NCBI GenBank assembly: GCA_002890675.1
Contig: PEFW01000023.1
Location: 1-41,870, forward strand
Source of the DNA: Candidatus Methylaffinis lahnbergensis
GTDB lineage: Bacteria; Pseudomonadota; Alphaproteobacteria; Rhizobiales; Beijerinckiaceae
Length of the DNA: 41,870 bases
Direction: 5' to 3'
Below are positions 7,447-17,131 of the stretch, piece by piece. The notes under the pieces are model-generated. The model was not told the DNA's origin. It made no database searches and was given only the letters and a program-made list of their open reading frames with translations. The translations under genes were made by a program, and so were the position numbers. How positions within the stretch are numbered: the first letter of the stretch is position 1; every line of letters starts with the position of its first letter.

Positions 7447-9198
7447 CTAAGTCAAAGTTCGGACCATCCAGTCAATAATTTCGACGAGAGTTGGATTGTG
7501 CCAAGCGGTGGTCACAAACTCTTTCAACGCGTCGGCATTTTTCGCAACGAATGAGACAATTGCAGGCCAATTATTGTATGCAGCATAAATAAGACCCGCT
7601 CCTCCAGCGCCATAAATGGCACCGCGGCCCTTTTCCCAAGCGAATGCCGCCTCTCCACGGGCAAGTACATAGATGTGCTGCATAATTTTGATTACGAAAT
7701 TGCCCGTTGCCTCCCGTGACAATTCGATGGCTTGGTCACCATCGATTCCTGGTGCCGCGTTTTTCGCGGCTTGCGCTGGCTCAGCAACCCGCTCCACTGC
7801 CAAAGGCGTGGCAATATTTTCGGACCGTTCGATAGCCTCCACGATCGGAGCGGCGGCGGCAATCACTTGCCTGGCCGCTTCCACCTCTTGAGGCCCGAGG
7901 CGCATTTCATCAAGCTCACGCCCTTTCGGGTCACCAACGATAAAGATATTCCATGTATGCACTAAATAGCGCAGGGTCTCCGCGACCAAAGGATGTAAGC
8001 GGCCCGGGTCTGGTTCGCCGTTGCCCGTGGAAAGATCATGGGCGTTCAGGCGGATGCGCAAAGTATTGCCGCGTGACCACAAGCTGGTAATCGAAATGTC
8101 TTCAATGCGGTCCTTTAGACCTTCGCAAAAGCGATTGGCTGGACCGCTTAAATCACCGAGCTGATTTGGACCAACCGCGACGAGCGACTGAGCTTTTAGG
8201 CGGATCTCTTCGTAAAACTCTCTCTGTAAGGGGTCGGCGGCGGTTCCGGGCGCGGGGGGATCTCGAACAACGTCGATTAGTCCTTCGGAATTAACGCAAA
8301 ATCTCGTCGCTAATGGCTCTTGTCCAGGGATGGCTTCGATCGGAGCGGGCGGCGTCTGCGGCGCCGCATCCGCCGATTGCCATGCCGCGAGTATTTCGGA
8401 AAGGTGCTGTGCTGCGGCCCCTGCTATCGGCGGATTGTCGACCGGGACCGCGGAGATCGCGGGCTCCGCGACGCTCGATGAGGCGCGGCCTGAGCTAACG
8501 GCCATGCCCGAGAAAGAGGCTTCGACGACGCGAGGTGGAGGCTCAAGCTCCTCGATCCGCTGTTTGATCTCGGCGTTGACGATTGCCGGGCCTTGGTCCC
8601 ATAGCGCTTCCTCGATCCGCACATAGGCGAGTTCGCGTTCCTCGTCCCAGACGTGTCCATCGAGACGGTCCTCGTACCAAAGGGTCCACATCTGCCAGTC
8701 CTGCTCAGCGAAGACGAGCACGCGCTTCATTTCCTGCCACAAAGACCGGAGCCCGTCCGGTTGACCTTGGGGCCACAGCGGCGAACCGGCGATGATGGAA
8801 GCCGCCGCCCCCTCCTCCACTCGCGTCGCATCGAGGGAAACAGCGGACCAAAACGGAGCGGCGGCGGTGCGGCCGGCGGCGACGGTGATGCCGTCGGCCA
8901 CGTAGAAGGCGGCTCCGGCTACGAGGGCGGCAGCCGGGATATGGCTGGCGGTGCCGATAGCTGCGAAGGCGCCTGATGTACGGTCGGCGGAGGCAAGATA
9001 CGGCGCACGTGCTGGATATTCGGCTGCGGTCCAGGTGAAGGCTACCTTCCAGAAAACCGCCAAAAGGATTTCCCGCGGGAAGTCTGTTGTGCCGCCCGCG
9101 CCTTTTTTCTCCTGCAGCAACGGTAGAACGCGCAGGACCGCGCGCGCGGCGAATGCGACCGAAACCTCGCGTGGCTGCTTTCGCAGCCACGCCTCCAA
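7447..9198 (-). CDS. Uncharacterised 583-residue protein with C-terminal membrane segment
   Basis: I do not recognise a named family, but the sequence is clearly protein-coding. The N-terminal part (about 1-210) is globular and rich in Trp/Ala, with a conserved-looking block EQDWQMWTLWYEDRLDGHVW then IEEALWDQGPAIVNAEIKQR. A Pro/Ala-rich linker follows (about 215-300). A second globular region (about 300-480) contains FYEEIRLKAQSL and NTLRIRLNAHDLS. The C-terminal part has one likely membrane segment (GAIYGAGGAGLIYAAYNNW). The start is TTG at 9198, forced by an in-frame TAA 18 bp upstream, and the AGAGAGGAA ribosome site is unusually close to it. It is convergent with the sulfotransferase gene. 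Confidence 0.6.
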   Translation of the reverse strand: MEAWLRKQPREVSVAFAARAVLRVLPLLQEKKGAGGTTDFPREILLAVFWKVAFTWTAAEYPARAPYLASADRTSGAFAAIGTASHIPAAALVAGAAFYVADGITVAAGRTAAAPFWSAVSLDATRVEEGAAASIIAGSPLWPQGQPDGLRSLWQEMKRVLVFAEQDWQMWTLWYEDRLDGHVWDEERELAYVRIEEALWDQGPAIVNAEIKQRIEELEPPPRVVEASFSGMAVSSGRASSSVAEPAISAVPVDNPPIAGAAAQHLSEILAAWQSADAAPQTPPAPIEAIPGQEPLATRFCVNSEGLIDVVRDPPAPGTAADPLQREFYEEIRLKAQSLVAVGPNQLGDLSGPANRFCEGLKDRIEDISITSLWSRGNTLRIRLNAHDLSTGNGEPDPGRLHPLVAETLRYLVHTWNIFIVGDPKGRELDEMRLGPQEVEAARQVIAAAAPIVEAIERSENIATPLAVERVAEPAQAAKNAAPGIDGDQAIELSREATGNFVIKIMQHIYVLARGEAAFAWEKGRGAIYGAGGAGLIYAAYNNWPAIVSFVAKNADALKEFVTTAWHNPTLVEIIDWMVRTLT

Positions 9199-9347
9199 TT
9201 CCTCTCTGTATGTTTATCTCGACCAGCGGTCCCTCCCGCCATCAGCGTCTGTTCGCCATCCAGCATGGCCGCTCCGCCAAGATTCGGCAAGTCACGGCGG
9301 GCCGAACGCACATCATGCCTTCATGCCAGGGGAGCCCGGTAAGCCGT

Positions 9348-10205
9348 TCAATGGCGGTGCGCCTCACGTTCGGCAGGCCGGGATCGCCGCGAAAGGCCGC
9401 CGCCATCGAGCCATTTTCGCGTACTCTCCCCGGCGCGCTGCATGAGATAACGCGACGCAGAGAAATCGTATGGCGACACGTCGAGTGGACAGAGCGCCGG
9501 CACGACGCACACATCGATCGCGTCCGCGAGCCGCTCGACATCGTCAATGAGGCGCCACTCGATCAACAGGGTGATTGCGTGCAGGGCCTTGGCGATCGCT
9601 CCTTTCGGAGGCTCGTTCAAGGAGCAAGCATATCCAGTTGGAAGCACGACGATCCGCGACGCTCCGAGGTCCGCCGCCACCCGAATAGGAGAGTTCCTGG
9701 CGATTGCGCCGTCCATCAGCGTCTGGCCGTCGATATGAACCAGTGGGAAGATGCCCGGTATCGCGGCGCTCGCGAGGATGGCGTCGATCGCCGGTCCCTT
9801 CGAGAGAACAACCGTCAAACCCTCGACGCTGGTCGCGGTGATGTGAACGGGAACCGTCGCGTCCTCCAAGCGCGCGTAAGCCAAATTGTCCTCAATCAAA
9901 TGCCGCAGGCCACCGGAGTCGATGATACTCTCAGGATGCCTGAGCAGACCGAATGCGCTTTTGAAAGTGACCGGAAAGATCTCTCGGCGCCGCAGGCCAA
10001 ACCAGATTTCCGCAAGCCTCGCCACGCCTTCCGCGTTCGGGGCCCCGGCGAAATAGGCGGCGTTCATCGCGCCGACCGACGCGCCAACCACGAAATCCGG
10101 TTGCACTCCTTCGGATACCAGTACACGCAACATGCCGACCTGGATCGCGCCGAGGCTTCCGCCGCCGGCAAACACGAATGCCGTCTTCTGTCCAGTCCGC
10201 GTCAT
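9348..10205 (-). CDS. Patatin-like phospholipase/esterase
   Basis: This is a 285-residue cytoplasmic or membrane-associated serine lipase of the patatin (RssA-like) family, expected to hydrolyse acyl esters of phospholipids. The Gly-rich oxyanion loop AGGGSLGAIQVG is at residues 13-24, the nucleophile elbow GASVG at 41-45 (Ser43) and the dyad Asp165 in MDGAIARNSP. Together these are the complete Ser-Asp dyad. The C-terminal tail is basic and probably disordered. The gene starts at 10205 and is divergent from mraZ, with a 239-bp region between them that holds the dcw promoter. Physiological substrate and role are unknown. Confidence 0.88.
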   Translation of the reverse strand: MTRTGQKTAFVFAGGGSLGAIQVGMLRVLVSEGVQPDFVVGASVGAMNAAYFAGAPNAEGVARLAEIWFGLRRREIFPVTFKSAFGLLRHPESIIDSGGLRHLIEDNLAYARLEDATVPVHITATSVEGLTVVLSKGPAIDAILASAAIPGIFPLVHIDGQTLMDGAIARNSPIRVAADLGASRIVVLPTGYACSLNEPPKGAIAKALHAITLLIEWRLIDDVERLADAIDVCVVPALCPLDVSPYDFSASRYLMQRAGESTRKWLDGGGLSRRSRPAEREAHRH

Positions 10206-10331
10206 AACAGTCCACTTCGAATCTCAATATCCGCGGACGGAAATCAGGCAACGGCGGCCTCGTCAACGGCCGGACCCCGGTTTGCCACGCGCGTCTTCGC
10301 AAGATTGTCCCGCGAAGGCTCTGCAATTCCA

Positions 10332-10360
10332 TTGACGCCCAAATTTTCCCATGCTATCCC
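10332..10360 (+). promoter_or_regulatory. Predicted dcw/mraZ promoter (extended -10)
   Basis: TTGACG (10332-10337) and TATCCC (10355-10360) are spaced by exactly 17 bp. TGC directly before the -10 gives an extended -10 element. It lies about 85 bp before the mraZ start and is interleaved with the MraZ operator repeats. The leader that follows has a GC hairpin (GCGGCG-CTT-CGCCGC). Confidence 0.6.
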
Positions 10361-10371
10361 AAGGTTTCCCG
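10338..10371 (-). promoter_or_regulatory. MraZ operator: period-10 TGGGN repeats
   Basis: On the + strand CCC(A) occurs at 10338-10341, 10348-10351, 10358-10361 and, as CCCG, at 10368-10371. Read on the - strand this is TGGGN-N5-TGGGN-N5-TGGGN plus a degenerate fourth unit. This is the known MraZ-binding arrangement (TGGGN repeats with 5-bp spacers) established for E. coli. The repeats cover the spacer and -10 box of the promoter, so MraZ binding should block RNA polymerase and autoregulate the cluster. Confidence 0.82.
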
Positions 10372-10444
10372 CGCAGAGTTAAAGAGGTCAGGGGTACGCG
10401 GCGCACGAGCGGCGCTTCGCCGCGGGGCGCAGGTGGGGTGGGGA

Positions 10445-10948
10445 GTGGACGATTCTGGCGGCTTTCTCTCGAATTACACGAGCAGGCTCGATGCCAAGGG
10501 ACGGGTCTCGATTCCGGCGCCGTTCCGGGCGGTGCTCAAGCGCGACGGGTTCGAAGATCTTTATGTTCATCCCTCGCTCGATGTGGAAGCGGTGGATTGC
10601 GGGGGCCATGCCTTGCTGCGGGAAATTCACGAGCTTCTTCGTCCCCTCTCTCCCTATTCGGAGGAGCGCGATCTGTTTTCGACGGCCCTTATTGGCACCA
10701 GCGAGATTTTTAAGATCGATTCGGAGGGACGGGTAAACCTGAGCGAAAGCGTCAAGGCCTATGCGGGCATCGCAACGGAGGTTACTTTCGTCGGGCATGA
10801 TTTCAAGTTTCAGATCTGGGAACCGGGCCGTTTTCGCGTGCATCTGGCGGAGGCCAGAAGCCGGCTGCATGATTTCAGAAAACAGCTCAGTTCCAGACAC
10901 GTGGCGCCGGATTCGCCGTCGCCACGGCCACATGGAGCACGGGAATGA
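10445..10948 (+). CDS. mraZ: MraZ, transcriptional regulator of the dcw cluster
   Basis: MraZ is a ring-forming DNA-binding protein that represses its own dcw operon by binding TGGGN repeats. The product is about 167 residues with two tandem AbrB/MraZ-type half-domains. The first has [16 protein letters not shown] and the second [15 protein letters not shown] prefer GTG at 10445 ([16 protein letters not shown]), which has GGTGGGGTGGGGA just before it. GTG at 10433 in the same frame adds four residues. The C-terminal tail is longer and more basic than in enterobacterial MraZ, as is usual in alphaproteobacteria. Its stop overlaps the rsmH start (ATGA). The matching operator lies 75-107 bp upstream. 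Confidence 0.93.
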   Translation: MDDSGGFLSNYTSRLDAKGRVSIPAPFRAVLKRDGFEDLYVHPSLDVEAVDCGGHALLREIHELLRPLSPYSEERDLFSTALIGTSEIFKIDSEGRVNLSESVKAYAGIATEVTFVGHDFKFQIWEPGRFRVHLAEARSRLHDFRKQLSSRHVAPDSPSPRPHGARE

Positions 10949-11976
10949 GAGCGGGTCGCGGCGATGAGGCGTATCTCGCCGCCGGCGGACCGGCCCGGCA
11001 CGTTCCCGTGCTTCGTGACGAAGTCATGGCCGCGCTTGCCCTGCGCGAGGGCGGACTTTATCTCGACGCCACTTTTGGCGGCGGCGGCTATGCGAGGGCT
11101 CTGCTCGCCAAGCCCGACACCCGTGTTCTCGCGCTCGATCGCGATCCTGCCGCAATTGCCGGCGGAGCCTGGCTCGTGGCCGAAGCGCGGGGGCGGCTTT
11201 GTCTTGTAAAGGAGCGATTTGGAAGACTCGACCAGGCTGCGCGGCTGCATGGCTTGGTTGAATTCGACGGCGTTGCGCTCGACATAGGCGTGTCGTCCAT
11301 GCAAATCGACGACCCGGCGCGCGGCTTTTCCTTCCGCGGTGACGGCCCTCTCGATATGCGCATGGACGGCGAGGGGACGACGGCCGCGGATCTTGTCAAT
11401 ACCGCCGGGGAGACAACCTTGGCCAATATTTTTTACCATTTCGGCGAGGAGCGTGCATCCCGCCGTATCGCCCACGCCATCGTCACGGACCGCGCCACGA
11501 CGCCTTTCACCTCGACGACGATGCTCGCTTCAATGATCGCCCGCGTGGCGCCAGGGAAACCCGGCGGGGTGCATCCCGCGACGCGCGCGTTCCAGGCGCT
11601 GCGCATCGCGGTCAACGATGAACTTGGCGAATTGGTGCATGCGCTCGCCGCGGCCGAGGCGATTCTAAAGCAGGGCGGCCGGCTTGCCGTGGTGACTTTT
11701 CATTCGCTGGAGGATCGTATCGTCAAACAGTTTTTCGCCGGGCGCTCCGGGCGCGGCCAAACTCCCTCCCGGCGGCTGCCGCACGAGATCGCTCCGCCGG
11801 AGCCAACCTTCAGCCTAGGAGGCAAGCAGCCGGTGCTGCCATCGCGGCGTGAAATGAGCGCCAACCCACGCGCGCGGTCGGCCAAGCTTCGTTACGGTGT
11901 CCGCACGAAAGCCGTGCCTCGCGGTCTCGACGATCGGCTGATGGTGCTCGCGAAACTCCCAGAAGCTCATCCTTGA
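10945..11976 (+). CDS. rsmH: 16S rRNA (cytosine1402-N4)-methyltransferase
   Basis: RsmH (MraW) uses S-adenosylmethionine to methylate C1402 of 16S rRNA in the ribosomal P site. The 343-residue protein begins with a short tail, then [14 protein letters not shown] and the SAM-binding loop [15 protein letters not shown]. Other family blocks are [41 protein letters not shown] and [16 protein letters not shown]. All are intact. The start overlaps the mraZ stop by 4 bp, which indicates translational coupling, and ftsL starts 10 bp after its stop. Confidence 0.97.
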   Translation: MRAGRGDEAYLAAGGPARHVPVLRDEVMAALALREGGLYLDATFGGGGYARALLAKPDTRVLALDRDPAAIAGGAWLVAEARGRLCLVKERFGRLDQAARLHGLVEFDGVALDIGVSSMQIDDPARGFSFRGDGPLDMRMDGEGTTAADLVNTAGETTLANIFYHFGEERASRRIAHAIVTDRATTPFTSTTMLASMIARVAPGKPGGVHPATRAFQALRIAVNDELGELVHALAAAEAILKQGGRLAVVTFHSLEDRIVKQFFAGRSGRGQTPSRRLPHEIAPPEPTFSLGGKQPVLPSRREMSANPRARSAKLRYGVRTKAVPRGLDDRLMVLAKLPEAHP

Positions 11977-11986
11977 GGCCGCTGAA

Positions 11987-12379
11987 ATGGTGCGGATATT
12001 AAATATTCTGGCGATCGTGGCGCTGATAGGTTCGGCGATCTACGCCTATACGATTAAATACGAGACAATCTTTCATGCCGAAACGATCGTGAAGCTCCAG
12101 CATGAGATCAAGAAGGAACGGGACCAAATTGGCACGCTGCGCGCCGAATGGGCGCATTTGACGCGGCCAGAGCGCATCCTGGCGCTCGCCGACAAGTTCC
12201 TCGATTTACAACCGGTCGCCCTGAACCAGATCATCCGCGCGGATACCTTGCCGGGCAAGGCACCAAGAGTCGATGCGATCGGACGTAAACTTGAAGCGCT
12301 CGGATTGGCGGAGCCGACGAATACCCCTGGCGACGCCAATGCCCTCGACGCCGCCGTGTCGGCCACGCCGGCAAGGTGA
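11987..12379 (+). CDS. ftsL: FtsL-like cell division protein
   Basis: FtsL is a bitopic inner-membrane divisome protein that forms a periplasmic coiled coil with FtsB and activates FtsW/FtsI. The 130-residue product has a very short cytoplasmic N-terminus, one transmembrane helix (ILNILAIVALIGSAIYAYTI, residues 4-23) and a heptad-like helix (about 30-65: ETIVKLQHEIKKERDQIGTL). The conserved LTRPERILALADKFLDLQP follows. Sequence conservation in FtsL is low, and position between rsmH and ftsI supports the call. The C-terminal 35 residues look disordered. Confidence 0.9.
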   Translation: MVRILNILAIVALIGSAIYAYTIKYETIFHAETIVKLQHEIKKERDQIGTLRAEWAHLTRPERILALADKFLDLQPVALNQIIRADTLPGKAPRVDAIGRKLEALGLAEPTNTPGDANALDAAVSATPAR

Positions 12380-12389
12380 TCGTGCGAAA

Positions 12390-14219
12390 ATGGAAGAAGA
12401 TCGCGAAAAGATGAGCGACGGCTTCGATTCAGGACTCGACAATGAGGCAAACGGTGCGACAGTCAGGCCCGCCGGCAGCCGCGTCCGCGGCATCGAAAGC
12501 TTCCTCGCCGGCATTTTTTCGGCGAGGCTCGGCAAGAGTGCGCCCCGCATTCGACTCGCGGCGTGGGTATTTCTGGGGGTCTATGGAATCATCGCGGCGA
12601 AGCTCATCGACTTTGGTCTGCGCCCGGACCCGCCTGTTAGCGACAGACGCGCGGCCGCCGACGCTGTCGCCGCCGCACGCCCCGATCTTCTCGATCGCAA
12701 CGGCGAGCTTCTGGCGACCGACATAAAGGTCATGTCGGTTTTCGCCGAGCCGAGGCGAATCATCGACAAGGACGAAGCGGTCGAGCTTCTCACCGCCGCG
12801 CTCCCCGATGTCGACGCACATGAACTGCGCGAGCGTCTCGGCTCCCGCAAAGGTTTCGTTTGGGTCAAACGCGCAATCACTCCGAAGCAGCAACAGGAGG
12901 TCTATCACCTCGGCCTCCCCGGCGTTGGATTTCTGCCTGAAAACAAACGGGTTTATCCAAACGGCCCGATCGCCGCGCATGTGCTTGGCTTTGCCAACCT
13001 CGACGGCATCGGCATTTCGGGACTCGAAAAATACATCGACGGCCAGGGACTGGCGGATTTGCATGGCGCGGGGTTCAGTCTGACCCCTGAGAACCTGACG
13101 CCGATCACGACGTCGCTCGATCTCAAGGCGACTTACGCGTTGCGTGACGAGCTTGCCAAAGGCATCGCCAAGTTCAAGGCCAAGGCCGGCGCGGCGGCAA
13201 TTCTCGACGTGAATACCGGGGAAGTCGTCGCGATGGCGTCCTTGCCCGACTACGATCCAAATACCCCGGCCGACGCCCTCGACCCAGATCACATCAACCG
13301 GCTCTCCGTCGGCGTCTATGAAATGGGCTCGACCTTCAAGGCTATTTCCATTGCAATGGCCCTCGATTTGGGCAAGGTGACGCTGCATTCGCGGATCGAC
13401 GCACGTGATAGCCTGCGCTACGGGCACTTCACTATTCATGATTTTCATGCGACGCACCGGGTATTGAGTGTGCCCGAGGTATTTACTTATTCATCCAACG
13501 TTGGGGCCGCGCGCATGGCTTTGATGGTTGGGGTCGAGGGTCATAGGGCTTTCTTGCGCAAAATGGGGCAGCTTGGCCGCCTGCGCACCGAGCTGCCGGA
13601 GTCCGCCGAGCCCCTCGTTCCGAAAAATTGGGGCGAACTCAATACGATGACGATTGCGTTCGGACAGGGCCTCAATGTTGCTCCCTTGCAGGCCATGATG
13701 GCGGTCGACGCGCTGGTTAATGGCGGACTCCTCGTCACGCCGACCTTTTTGAAGCGGAACGAGGAAGAGGCGCAGAAGGATGCGCCGCGCGTCGTCAAGG
13801 CGGAAACGTCGGAGGCCCTGCGCTATTTGATGCGGCTCAACGCGGAAATCGGCACGGCGAGAATAGCCGATATCAAGGGTTATTTCGTCGGCGGCAAGAC
13901 AGGCACCGCGGACAAAATCGTCCACGGCCATTATTCCAAGGATAAGGTTCTCACGACGTTCATGGCGGTTCTGCCGGCCGACAAGCCCAAATATCTCTTT
14001 CTGACGCTCTTGGACGAGCCGCAGGGATTGCCCGAGACCGCCGGATACCGCACCGCTGCCTGGAACGCGGGTCCGGTCACCGGCAAGATCATTGAACGGA
14101 CCGGGCCTTTGCTTGGGCTTCCGCCGCGCATCGATCTGCCCGCGCAACCGTTTCCGCTCCTGGCAAAACTTGGTTATGCGGAGGCGAATGTGCCGGCGCA
14201 TGGCGGAAGGGCTCATTGA
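12390..14219 (+). CDS. ftsI: FtsI, septal peptidoglycan transpeptidase (PBP3)
   Basis: FtsI cross-links septal peptidoglycan in the periplasm and is a beta-lactam target. The product is 609 residues from ATG 12390. ATG 12411 (MSDGFDSG), with GGAAGAAGA ahead of it, is an alternative start, while frame upstream of 12390 overlaps ftsL and is not protein-like. The order is a cytoplasmic tail, one membrane anchor (AAWVFLGVYGIIAAKLIDFG), the PBP dimerisation domain (from DRNGELLATDIK) and the transpeptidase domain. The active-site motifs are Ser314-Thr-Phe-Lys, Ser368-Ser-Asn and Lys503-Thr-Gly, all present. The stop overlaps the murE ATG by one base (TGATG). Confidence 0.96.
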   Translation: MEEDREKMSDGFDSGLDNEANGATVRPAGSRVRGIESFLAGIFSARLGKSAPRIRLAAWVFLGVYGIIAAKLIDFGLRPDPPVSDRRAAADAVAAARPDLLDRNGELLATDIKVMSVFAEPRRIIDKDEAVELLTAALPDVDAHELRERLGSRKGFVWVKRAITPKQQQEVYHLGLPGVGFLPENKRVYPNGPIAAHVLGFANLDGIGISGLEKYIDGQGLADLHGAGFSLTPENLTPITTSLDLKATYALRDELAKGIAKFKAKAGAAAILDVNTGEVVAMASLPDYDPNTPADALDPDHINRLSVGVYEMGSTFKAISIAMALDLGKVTLHSRIDARDSLRYGHFTIHDFHATHRVLSVPEVFTYSSNVGAARMALMVGVEGHRAFLRKMGQLGRLRTELPESAEPLVPKNWGELNTMTIAFGQGLNVAPLQAMMAVDALVNGGLLVTPTFLKRNEEEAQKDAPRVVKAETSEALRYLMRLNAEIGTARIADIKGYFVGGKTGTADKIVHGHYSKDKVLTTFMAVLPADKPKYLFLTLLDEPQGLPETAGYRTAAWNAGPVTGKIIERTGPLLGLPPRIDLPAQPFPLLAKLGYAEANVPAHGGRAH

Positions 14220-15676
14220 TGCGCCTCGCCGAACTGTTTCCGCGGGCCGATATTCCGGAAACCTTGGCCGGACGCGAGATCAAGGGCCTCAGCGCCGATA
14301 GCCGCGCGGTGACCGCGGACATGGTTTTTTTCGCGGTGCCGGGAACAAAAACGGATGGCCTCGTCTTCGCGTCGCAAGCGGTTCGGCGCGGCGCTGTCGC
14401 AATCGTCGCCGAGCGCGCTCCCGCGGGCCCCATCGCGCCCGCTGCCTTTATCGCGGCGCCGGACGTCCGCAGCGCCTTGGCGCACGCGTCGGCGCGCATG
14501 TACCCGCGCCAGCCCGAAACGATCGTCGCGGTCACAGGAACGAGCGGCAAGACCTCAGTCACCGATTTCGTGCGTCAGATTTGGGCCGCGCTCGTCGCCA
14601 AGGCCGCTTCGCTTGGCACGCTCGGCGTCGTCGCGCCTTCGGGGCCGGTCGCGGGCTCGCTTACCACCCCGGATCCGGTGACCTTGCACAAAACCCTGGA
14701 CGGACTGGCGCGCGGCGGAGTGACTCATCTCGCCCTGGAGGCTTCGTCGCATGGAATTCTGCAACGACGGCTCGACGGCGTCCGCCTCGGTGCCGGAGCC
14801 TTCACCAATTTCTCGCGCGATCATCTCGACTATCATGCGACGTTGGACGATTATCTCGCCGCGAAATTGCAATTGTTCGACCGGCTGCTTGCGCCTGGCC
14901 AGCCCGCCGTTGTCGATGCCGACAGCGATGTCGCGGCAAAGGTCGTCGCGGTTTGCGAAAAGCGCGGCCTGCGCGTCGTCTCGACCGGCTTGAAAGGTAC
15001 CGCGCTGCGCCTCCTCGAAAGCGCAGCCGAGAATTTTTCGACGCGGATCAAAATTGCCCATGGCGACGGGATTTACTCGCTTCTTCTTCCGCTTGCCGGT
15101 TCGTTTCAGGCGTCGAACGCGCTTGTCGCCGCCGGTCTTTGCATTGCCACCGGAAGCTCCCCTAGCGCGGTCTTTGCGGCGCTCGAAAAGCTCGAAGGCG
15201 CGCCCGGTCGTCTCGAACTCGTCGGCCGCCGTAAGGGCGCGCCCATTTTCGTCGATTACGCGCATAAGCCGGACGCGCTCGAAAAAACCCTCAAGGCATT
15301 GCGGCCGCTTGTGCGCGAAAACCTCATCGTGGTGTTTGGCTGCGGCGGCGACCGCGATGCGGGAAAAAGGCCGCTCATGGGCGAGGCGGCGGCGCGCCTG
15401 GCGGATCGCGTCATCGTCACCGACGACAATCCCCGCTCGGAGGATCCAGCGGCGATCCGCAAGGCCATCCTTCTAGGCGCGAACGGCTTCGACAATGTCG
15501 AGGAGATCGGCGACAGGGCTTCGGCGATCGTCCAGGCCCTTGCGATGCTCGGCCCAAACGATGGTCTTCTCATTGCCGGCAAGGGACATGAAACCGGCCA
15601 GATTGTCGGCGGCAGGACGTTGCCTTTTTCCGACTCCATCTGTGTGCGCGCGCTGCTAAAAGATCTTTCCGCATGA
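14219..15676 (+). CDS. murE: UDP-MurNAc-L-Ala-D-Glu:meso-diaminopimelate ligase
   Basis: MurE adds the third stem-peptide residue to the cytoplasmic UDP-MurNAc precursor using ATP. The protein is 485 residues. ATG 14219 is chosen over the adjacent TTG because it forms the TGATG overlap with ftsI. The three Mur-ligase domains are visible: the N-terminal UDP-binding part (LSADSRAVTADMVFFAVPG), the central ATPase with TGTSGKTS (Lys111), and the C-terminal domain with DNPR (403-406). DNPR is the signature for meso-diaminopimelate rather than lysine specificity, so the wall should be DAP-type. It overlaps murF by ATGA. Confidence 0.97.
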   Translation: MRLAELFPRADIPETLAGREIKGLSADSRAVTADMVFFAVPGTKTDGLVFASQAVRRGAVAIVAERAPAGPIAPAAFIAAPDVRSALAHASARMYPRQPETIVAVTGTSGKTSVTDFVRQIWAALVAKAASLGTLGVVAPSGPVAGSLTTPDPVTLHKTLDGLARGGVTHLALEASSHGILQRRLDGVRLGAGAFTNFSRDHLDYHATLDDYLAAKLQLFDRLLAPGQPAVVDADSDVAAKVVAVCEKRGLRVVSTGLKGTALRLLESAAENFSTRIKIAHGDGIYSLLLPLAGSFQASNALVAAGLCIATGSSPSAVFAALEKLEGAPGRLELVGRRKGAPIFVDYAHKPDALEKTLKALRPLVRENLIVVFGCGGDRDAGKRPLMGEAAARLADRVIVTDDNPRSEDPAAIRKAILLGANGFDNVEEIGDRASAIVQALAMLGPNDGLLIAGKGHETGQIVGGRTLPFSDSICVRALLKDLSA

Positions 15677-17130
15677 ACAACAGCGCCGCGAACAGCTTCC
15701 TGTGGACAAGTCTCGGTCTCGTTGGCCCGCTCGCGGCGCGGGTAAGCGGCTCCGTGCCGCGTGGCGGCGCCACCGGAATTTCGATCGACACGCGCACGCT
15801 CCAGAAAGGCGACCTTTTTTTTGCAATCAAGGGACTTAGCTCGGACGGCCATGATTATATCGGCGCGGCTTTCGCAAAAGGCGCCGTCGCGGCGGTGGTC
15901 GATGAAGCCCATGCCGAGGCGCTCAAGCCGCTCGGGCCGCTCTATGTCGTGGCCGATGTTCTCGCCGCGCTGGAACGTCTTGGCGCCGCCGCGCGGGCCC
16001 GCTCAGGAGCCCGCATCGTCGCGGTGACCGGTTCGGCGGGCAAGACGTCGACGAAAGAAGCATTACGGCTCGCGCTCGCCCAGGCCGGGGTTTCCCACGC
16101 TCCGGTTGCGTCGTACAACAATCATTGGGGCGTGCCCCTCACCTTGGCGCGAATGCCGAAACATACAAGCTTCGGAATCTACGAAATCGGCATGAACCAC
16201 CAAGGCGAAATCACATCTCTTTCCACGATGGTGCGTCCGCATGTCGCAATCATAACGACAATCGCCCCGGTTCATCTCGAGTATTTCGCGAGCCTGGATG
16301 ACGTAGCCGACGCCAAGGCGGAGATTTTTTCCGGCCTTGTTCAGGGAGGCGTTGCAATCCTCAATCGCGACATCGCCGAGTATGAGCGTCTCCTTGCCCA
16401 TGCCAAGGCCTCGCCCGCGGGTCATGTCGCGAGTTTCGGCGAACACGACAAAGCCGACGCGAAGCTGGTGAGCGTGACACTTAGCGCGGACCACTCCATC
16501 GTGCAGGCGGAAGTCTGCGGTTATCGGCTGACCTATCGTCTCGGCGCGCCCGGCCGCCACCTTGCCACGAACTCGCTCGCGGTGCTCCTTGCCGCGAAGG
16601 CTTTCGGCGTCGACCTCGAGCTTGCCGCTGGCACGCTCGCGTTTTTCTCGGCGCAGCCGGGCCGGGGCGAGAGGCTATGCCTATCCGCCAAAAATGGTCC
16701 TTTTACACTTGTCGACGAGAGCTACAATGCCAATCCGGCGTCGATCCGCGCGGCGATCGCCCTTGCCGGCGCCCTTCCCATGCCGGGCAAGGGACGCCGC
16801 ATCGCCGTCCTCGGCGATATGCTGGAACTTGGCGACAAAGGCGCGGCGATGCACGCCGAACTCGCCGGCGATGTCGTAGCCAATCACATCGATTTCGTCT
16901 TCGCGGCCGGTCCCTTGATGAAACATCTGTTCGAGGCTTTGCCCGGGCATTTGCAAGGGGCCTGGCGCGACCGCGCAAGCGACCTTGCGGCGGTCGTCGT
17001 GGCGGCGGTGCAAAGCGGTGACATGGTGATCGTCAAGGGATCGAACGGCACCAAGATGAGCGCGATCGTCGACGCTCTCAAGGAAAACGCCACGGCGGAA
17101 AATTCCGCGCAAAATCGTCAAGGACCGTGA
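15673..17130 (+). CDS. murF: UDP-MurNAc-tripeptide:D-Ala-D-Ala ligase
   Basis: MurF attaches the D-Ala-D-Ala dipeptide made by Ddl, completing the UDP-MurNAc-pentapeptide. The protein has 485 residues, with [19 protein letters not shown] in the N-terminal domain, ATP loop [11 protein letters not shown] (Lys124), [22 protein letters not shown] and the C-terminal [16 protein letters not shown] and LGDMLELGD. All are family-typical. It starts within the murE stop (ATGA), and mraY follows after one base, so it is tightly coupled in the operon. Confidence 0.97.
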   Translation: MNNSAANSFLWTSLGLVGPLAARVSGSVPRGGATGISIDTRTLQKGDLFFAIKGLSSDGHDYIGAAFAKGAVAAVVDEAHAEALKPLGPLYVVADVLAALERLGAAARARSGARIVAVTGSAGKTSTKEALRLALAQAGVSHAPVASYNNHWGVPLTLARMPKHTSFGIYEIGMNHQGEITSLSTMVRPHVAIITTIAPVHLEYFASLDDVADAKAEIFSGLVQGGVAILNRDIAEYERLLAHAKASPAGHVASFGEHDKADAKLVSVTLSADHSIVQAEVCGYRLTYRLGAPGRHLATNSLAVLLAAKAFGVDLELAAGTLAFFSAQPGRGERLCLSAKNGPFTLVDESYNANPASIRAAIALAGALPMPGKGRRIAVLGDMLELGDKGAAMHAELAGDVVANHIDFVFAAGPLMKHLFEALPGHLQGAWRDRASDLAAVVVAAVQSGDMVIVKGSNGTKMSAIVDALKENATAENSAQNRQGP

Positions 17131-17131
17131 A

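Noticed and set aside
9087..10382. 431-codon + strand open frame
   Set aside because: It lies antisense to the patatin-like gene and the 583-residue gene, is Arg/Pro-rich and has no recognisable domain. The - strand readings carry real motifs.
12429..13457. 342-codon - strand open frame
   Set aside because: Antisense shadow of ftsI, whose catalytic motifs are intact.
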